Below the pieces are notes generated by a model. The model was not told the DNA's origin and searched no databases. It saw nothing but the letters and a program-made list of their open reading frames with translations. From assembly GCA_021613375.1 (NCBI GenBank), contig CM038705.1:5484864-5548863 (forward strand): a stretch of 64,000 nucleotides of DNA, given 5' to 3'. The stretch is from Megaleporinus macrocephalus. Its lineage: Eukaryota; Chordata; Actinopteri; Characiformes; Anostomidae. The stretch's first letter is position 1; each line of letters opens with the position of its first letter. Shown one piece after another: positions 58,358-64,000 of this stretch. A program made the position numbers and the translations under genes.

Positions 58358-58358
<1 letters not shown>
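57501..58358. other. Complex sequence, possible conserved non-coding DNA
   Basis: 57,900-58,330 has balanced composition and several TAAT/ATTA motifs. The long open frame starting at 58,215 continues into the array and is not credible as a gene. Confidence 0.4.

Positions 58359-58394
<36 letters not shown>
58359..58394. repeat. (AAT)12 microsatellite
   Basis: Twelve uninterrupted AAT triplets sit directly at the left edge of the 24-bp array. Confidence 0.97.
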
Positions 58395-58395
<1 letters not shown>

Positions 58396-61391
58396 CCCCT
58401 CACACTCATACTCTCATACCCCCTCACACTCATACTCTCATACCCCCTCACACTCATACTCTCATACCCCCTCATACTCTCATACCCCCTCACACTCATA
58501 CTCTCATACCCCCTCACACTCATACTCTCATACCCCCTCACACTCATACTCTCATACCCCCTCACACTCATACTCTCATACCCCCTCATACTCTCATACC
58601 CCCTCACACTCATACTCTCATACCCCCTCACACTCATACTCTCATACCCCCTCACACTCATACTCTCATACCCCCTCATACTCATACTCTCATACCCCCT
58701 CACACTCATACTCTCATACCCCCTCACACTCATACTCTCATACCCCCTGACACTCATACTCTCATACCCCCTCACACTCATACTCTCATACCCCCTCATA
58801 CTCATACTCTCATACCCCCTTACATTCATACTCTCATACCCCCTGACACTCATACTCTCATACCCCCTCACACTCATACTCTCATACCCCCTCACACTCA
58901 TACTCTCATACCCCCTTACATTCATACTCTCATACCCCCTGACACTCATACTCTCATACCCCTCACACTCATACTCTCATACCCCCTTACATTCATACTC
59001 TCATACCCCCTGACACTCATACTCTCATACCCCCTCACACTCATACTCTCATACCCCCTCACACTCATACTCTCATACCCCCTCACACCCATACTCTCAT
59101 ACCCCTTCACACTCATACTCTCATACCCCCTCACACTCATACTCTCATACCCCCTCACACCCATACTCTCATACCCCCTCACACTCATACTCTCATACCC
59201 CCTCACACCCATACTCTCATACCCCTCACACTCATACTCTCATACCCCCTCACACTCATACTCTCATACCCCCTCACACTCATACTCTCATACCCCCTCA
59301 CACTCATACTCTCATACCCCCTCACACTCATACTCTCATACCCCCTCACACCCATACTCTCATACCCCCTCACACTCATACTCTCATACCCCCTCACACT
59401 CATACTCTCATACCCCCTTACATTCATACTCTCATACCCCCTCACACTCATACTCTCATACCCCCTCACACTCATACTCTCATACCCCCTTACATTCATA
59501 CTCTCATACCCCCTCACACTCATACTCTCATACCCCCTCACACTCATACTCTCATACCCCCTTACATTCATACTCTCATACCCCCTGACACTCATACTCT
59601 CATACCCCCTCACACTCATACTCTCATACCCCCTCACACTCATACTCTCATACCCCCTCACACCCATACTCTCATACCCCCTCACACTCATACTCTCATA
59701 CCCCCTCACACTCATACTCTCATACCCCCTCACACCCATACTCTCATACCCCCTCACACTCATACTCTCATACCCCCTCACACCCATACTCTCATACCCC
59801 CTCACACTCATACTCTCATACCCCCTATACTCATACTCTCATACCCCCTCACACTCATACTCTCATACCCCCTCACACTCATACTCTTATACCCCCTCAC
59901 ACTCATACTCTCATACCCCCTCACACTCATACTCTCATACCCCCTCACACTCATACTCTCATACCCCCTCACACCCATACTCTCATACCCCCTCACACTC
60001 ATACTCTCATACCCCCTCACACTCATACTCTCATACCCTCTCACACTCATACTCTCATACCACCTCACACTCATACTCTCATACCCCCTCACACTCATAC
60101 TCTCATACCCTCTCACACTCATACTCTCATACCACCTCACACTCATACTCTCATACCCCCTCACACTCATACTCTCATACCCACTCACACTCATACTCTC
60201 ATACCCCCTCACAGTCATACTCTCATACCCCCTCACACTCATACTCTCATACCCTCTCACACTCATACTCTCATACCCTCTCACACTCATACTCTCATAC
60301 CCTCTCACACTCATACTCTCATACCCCCTCATACTCATACTCTCATACCCCCTCACACTCATACTCTCATACCCCCTCACACTCATACTCTCATACCCCC
60401 TCACACTCATACTCTCATACCCCCTTACATTCATACTCTCATACCCCCTGACACTCATACTCTCATACCCCCTGACACTCATACTCTCATACCCTCTCAC
60501 ACTCATACTCTCATACCCCCTCACACTCATACTCTCATACCCCCTCACACTCATACTCTCATACCCCCTCACACTCATACTCTCATACCCTCTCACACTC
60601 ATACTCTCATACCCCCTCACACTCATACTCTCATACCCCCTCACACTCATACTCTCATACCCCCTCACACTCATACTCTCATACCCCCTTACATTCATAC
60701 TCTCATACCCCCTGACACTCATACTCTCATACCCCCTCACACTCATACTCTCATACCCCCTCACACTCATACTCTCATACCCCCTCATACTCATACTCTC
60801 ATACCCCCTCACACTCATACTCTCATACCCCCTCACACTCATACTCTCATACCCCCTCACACTCATACTCTCATACCCCCTCACACTCATACTCTTTTAC
60901 CCCCTCACACTCATACTCTCATACCCCCTCACACTCATACTCTCATACCCTCTTACACTCATACTCTTTTACCCCCTTACACTTATACTCTCATACCCTC
61001 TCACACTGATACTCTCATACCCTGTCACACTCATACTCTCATACCCTCTCACACTCATACTCTCATACCCTCTCCCACTCATACTCTCATACCCCCTCAC
61101 ACTCATACTCTCATACCCCCTTACACTCATACTCTCATACCCTCTCACATGTATACTCTCATACCCCCTTACATTCATACTCTCATACCCCCTCACACTC
61201 ATACTCTTTTACCCCCTTACACTCATACTCTCATACCCCCTCACACTCATACTCTCATACCCTCTCACACCGATACTCTCATACCCCCTCATACTCATAC
61301 TCTCATACCCTCTCACATGTATACTCTCATACCCCCTTACACTCATACTCTCATACCCTCTCACATGTATACTCTCATACCCCCTCACACT
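58395..61391 (+). repeat. Minisatellite, 24-bp unit, about 125 copies, nearly G-free plus strand
   Basis: The unit is CCCCCTCACACTCATACTCT plus CATA. Variants are CCCTTACATTCATAC, CCCTGACACTCATAC, CCCTCACACCCATAC and a shorter CCCCTCATACTCT form; they recur in blocks. Because 24 is a multiple of three, all frames without a stop stay open: a 457-codon plus frame and a 360-codon minus frame (MSVRGYES repeats) are artefacts. Variation increases toward 60,890-61,391, where CTTTTACCC and CACATGTATAC forms appear. Confidence 0.97.
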
Positions 61392-62280
61392 TAATTTTTC
61401 TAGTTAGATTTTCCAGTTGCATACTTATACCTGCATGGTTGCACCATGTTGTTCCTGGAGGAACCTAATTTCACTCGAAGAACGACTAAAGAAGAAGAAA
61501 GTGACCACAAATTTTGTTGCATCAGTGTGAACTTCCAACCACGTATGCATTACTGATCGGGAATGCAATGGTTACAGCAGTGCCAGCACTCAGAATAACC
61601 ACTGTCGTTCCTGTTATCAGATATAATGCCACTGTTTGGACCAATCAGGTCGTGTGGGCGGAGCTGACCACTGGCGTACACTGTGCAGACACTGAACTGC
61701 CATCCTCAGGTTCTCTCTGTGCCTCTCCAACTCGTCCTGAAAGAAGCGAGCGTCCCACGGAGCGAGTGATTTACTCTCTTGGGTCTGCGGCTGTATTGAC
61801 AGCAGATGTGCGGAGCTGCGGTGCGGCGCTGTAGTAAACCCCCGCCCCGCTATTGATTGGTTCAGAATGGCCCGAGTCCACTGTGTTCCCCGGCCAAGCT
61901 CAGGAGAACGCGGTCCAAAGGAAAAGCTCAGCGCTTACCCAACATAAATCAGAACGGCTGAATGAAATTACAATGCATCACGCGGCGAAGAGAATTATTC
62001 ATGATTCAGAGAGCCGCGTGTGAAGTGCGTATACGTCAGTGGGGGTCTGACGCAGGAGGCCGCCGAGGAGGGGCTCAGAGAATTGGACTTCTCGGTAAAG
62101 CCGGGTAGGACAATGGCTCCATACTGCTCTGAATGTGGTACGAATCAGAGCAGCTCCTGGGAACAGTGGAGGGAAAAAGCTATTGGGCAGTGTGTTTACA
62201 GAGGAGGTGCAGACAGCTGTGATGATGCTCAGCAGTATAATAATAGTATTAATAGTAATAACAATCCCATCTCTAAAATT
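61392..62280. other. Complex, CpG-richer island between two arrays
   Basis: A 106-codon frame (61,514-61,834) and a 93-codon frame (62,020-62,301), both plus, have no domain I recognise. The centre may be a CpG island (next entry). The right edge has AAT-type repeats (about 62,236-62,268) before the 20-bp array. Confidence 0.45.
61630..62120. promoter_or_regulatory. Candidate CpG island with two CCAAT/GC-box pairs
   Basis: CCAAT (61,641-61,645) lies 10 bp from GGGCGG (61,656-61,661). CCCCGCCCC (61,840-61,848) lies 7 bp from inverted CCAAT (ATTGG, 61,856-61,860). CpG dinucleotides are visibly denser than in the rest of the window. Such spacing is common in TATA-less promoters, but no transcript or first exon is identified, so this is only a candidate. 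Confidence 0.33.
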
Positions 62281-64000
62281 GTTTGGTGGTGTAGTGGTTA
62301 GTACGGTGGTGTAGTGGTTAGTACGGTGGTGTAGTGGTTAGTATGATGGTGTAGTGGTTAGTACGGTGGTGTAGTGGTTAGTACGGTGGTGTAGTGGTTA
62401 GTACGGTGCTGTAGTGGTTAGTACGGTGGTGTAGTGGTTAGTATGGTGGTGTAGTGGTTAGTACGGTGGTGTAGTGGTTAGTACGGTGGTGTAGTGGTTA
62501 GTACGGTTGTATAGTGGTTAGTACGGTGGTGTAGTGGTTAGTACGGTGTGTAGTGGTCAGTATGGTGGTGTAGTGGTTAGTATGGTGGTGTAGTGGTTAG
62601 TATGGTGGTGTAGTGGTTAGTACGGTGGTGTAGTGGTTAGTACGGTGGTGTAGTGGTTAGTATGGTGGTGTAGTGGTTAGTACGGTGGTGTAGTGGTTAG
62701 TACGGTGTGTAGTGGTCAGTACGGTGGTATAGTGGTTAGTACGGTGGTATAGTGGTTAGTACGGTGGTGTCGTGGTTAGTATGGTGGTGTAGTGGTTAGT
62801 ACGATGATGTAGTGGTCAGTACGGTGGTGTAGTGGTTAGTACGGTGGTGTAGTGGTTGGTACGGTGGTGTAGTGGTTAGTATGGTGGTGTAGTGGTCATT
62901 ATGGTGGTCTAGTGGTCAGTACGGTGGTGTAGTGGTTAGTTCGTACTAACCACTACACTACTGCACTAACCACTACACCACTGTACTGACCACTGCACCA
63001 CCGTGTGGAGGTGTAGGGGTCAGTACGGTGGTGTAGTGGTTAGTATGGTGGTGTAGTGGTTAGTAAGGTGGTGTAGTGATTAGTACGGTGGTGTAGTGGT
63101 TAGTACAGTGGTGTAGTGGTTAGTATGGTGGTGTAGTGGTTAGTATGGTGTCGTGGTTAGTATGGTGGTGTAGTGTTTAGTATGGTGGTGTAGTGGTTCG
63201 TATGGTGGTGTAGTGGTTAGTACGGTGATGTAGTGGTTAGTACGGTGGTGTAGTGGTTAGTATGGTGGTGTAGTGGTTAGCACAGTGGTGTAGTGGTTAG
63301 TTCGGTGGTGTAGTGGTTAGTACGGGGATGTAGTGGTTAGTACGGTGGTGTAGTGGTGAGTATGGAGATGTAGTGGTTAGTACGGTGGTGTAGTGGTTAG
63401 TACGGTGGTGTAGTGGTTAGCACGGTGGTGTAGTGGTTAGTACGGTGATGTAGTGGTTAGTACGGTGGTGCAGTGGTTAGTACGGTGGTGTAGTGGTTAG
63501 TACGGTGGTGTAGTGGTTAGTATGGTGGTGTAGTGGTTAGTATGGTGGGGTAGTGGTTAGTACGGTGGTGTAGTGGTTAGTACGGTGGTGTAGTGGTTAG
63601 TACGGTGGTGTAGTGGTTAGTATGGTGGTGTAGTGGTTAGTATGGTGGTGTAGTGGTTAGTATGGTGGGGTAGTGGTTAGTATGGTGGGGTAGTGGTTAG
63701 TACGGTGGTGTAGTGGTTAGTACGGTGGTGTAGTGGTTAGTACGGTGGTGTAGTGGTCAGTACGGTGGTGTAGTGGTTAGTATGGTGGTGTAGTGGTTAG
63801 TATGGTGGGGTAGTGGTTAGTATGGTGGGGTAGTGGTTAGTACGGTGGTGTAGTGGTTAGTACGGTGGTGTAGTGGTTAGTACGGTGGTGTAGTGGTTAG
63901 TACGGTGGTGTAGTGGTCAGTACGGTGGTGTAGTGGTTAGTATGGTGGTGTAGTGGTTAGTACGGTGGTGTAGTGTTAGTACGGTGGTGTAGTGGTTAGT
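62281..64000 (+). repeat. Minisatellite, 20-bp unit with Pol III A-box motif, about 85 copies, open at window end
   Basis: The unit GGTGGTGTAGTGGTTAGTAC (or ending TAT) contains TGGTGTAGTGG, a full match to the A-box pattern TRGYNNARNNG. Near the right edge a seven-unit block repeats at 140 bp (63,661 and 63,801). No B-box or SINE body appears before the window ends. Same family and orientation as 12,262-12,690. Confidence 0.97.
62943..63004 (-). repeat. Inverted three-unit segment within the 20-bp array
   Basis: GTACTAACCACTACACTACT through ACCACTGCACCACCGTG is the reverse complement of three array units, while both flanks are in the forward orientation. The left junction is TTAGTTCGTACTAAC. 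Confidence 0.95.

Noticed and set aside
58215..60890. Very long open frames (457 codons plus, 360 codons minus) of short peptide repeats
   Set aside because: They are translations of a 24-bp minisatellite, open on both strands because the unit is a multiple of three and lacks stops. No non-repeat domain, start context or splice signal supports a protein.

Overview
This window looks like intergenic or intronic DNA from a teleost fish, most likely an otophysan (characin, catfish or electric-fish type). That placement is inference: it rests on Tc1/mariner fragments, an L2/CR1-type LINE fragment, a DANA/HE1-like SINE, and a palindromic dispersed repeat that I know from such genomes. No database search was possible. 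I found no intact protein-coding gene, no tRNA or rRNA gene and no CRISPR. Every long open frame either lies in a tandem array whose unit is a multiple of three bases or is a short frame without recognisable motifs. The only protein homology I can support is transposon debris: a LINE reverse-transcriptase fragment (28.1-28.6 kb, minus strand), a broken Tc1 transposase (29.6-30.2 kb, minus strand) and a 34-residue transposase stub (29.5 kb, plus strand).

The dominant feature is minisatellite DNA: about 20 arrays with units of 18-62 bp, covering roughly half of the window. From left to right: 31-bp array (0.8-1.6 kb); 33-bp (2.8-4.3); hAT-like MITE (5.2-5.9); a cluster of LTR-derived 284-bp repeats with nested insertions (7.4-10.8); a 20-bp array running into a SINE (12.3-12.8); a MITE swollen by a 25-26-bp array (13.6-16.4); 56-bp (17.5-19.6); 45-bp and about 45-bp (20.2-21.3); 59-62-bp (22.2-23.8); a second LTR fragment (24.5-25.0); an AT-rich array (25.2-25.8); 22-bp (26.5-28.1); a transposon pile-up (28.1-31.1); 43-bp (32.7-32.9); three related 22-bp arrays (34.1-40.9); 42-bp (42.1-48.3); 59-62-bp again but inverted (48.3-49.4); 33-bp (53.4-54.8); a tandem of about 0.5-kb units (55.4-57.5); 24-bp (58.4-61.4); and the 20-bp array again (62.3-64.0, running off the end). 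Between them lie 0.5-2.5 kb islands of ordinary complex sequence where I recognise no gene; some could be conserved non-coding DNA.

There is no operon or pathway here. The biological content is how repeats arise. Several arrays can be traced to a parent: the 25-26-bp array grew inside a MITE, the 20-bp array matches the Pol III A-box head of a SINE, three 22-bp arrays share one seed sequence, and one 284-bp repeat unit was split by two separate insertions whose removal restores its exact length.
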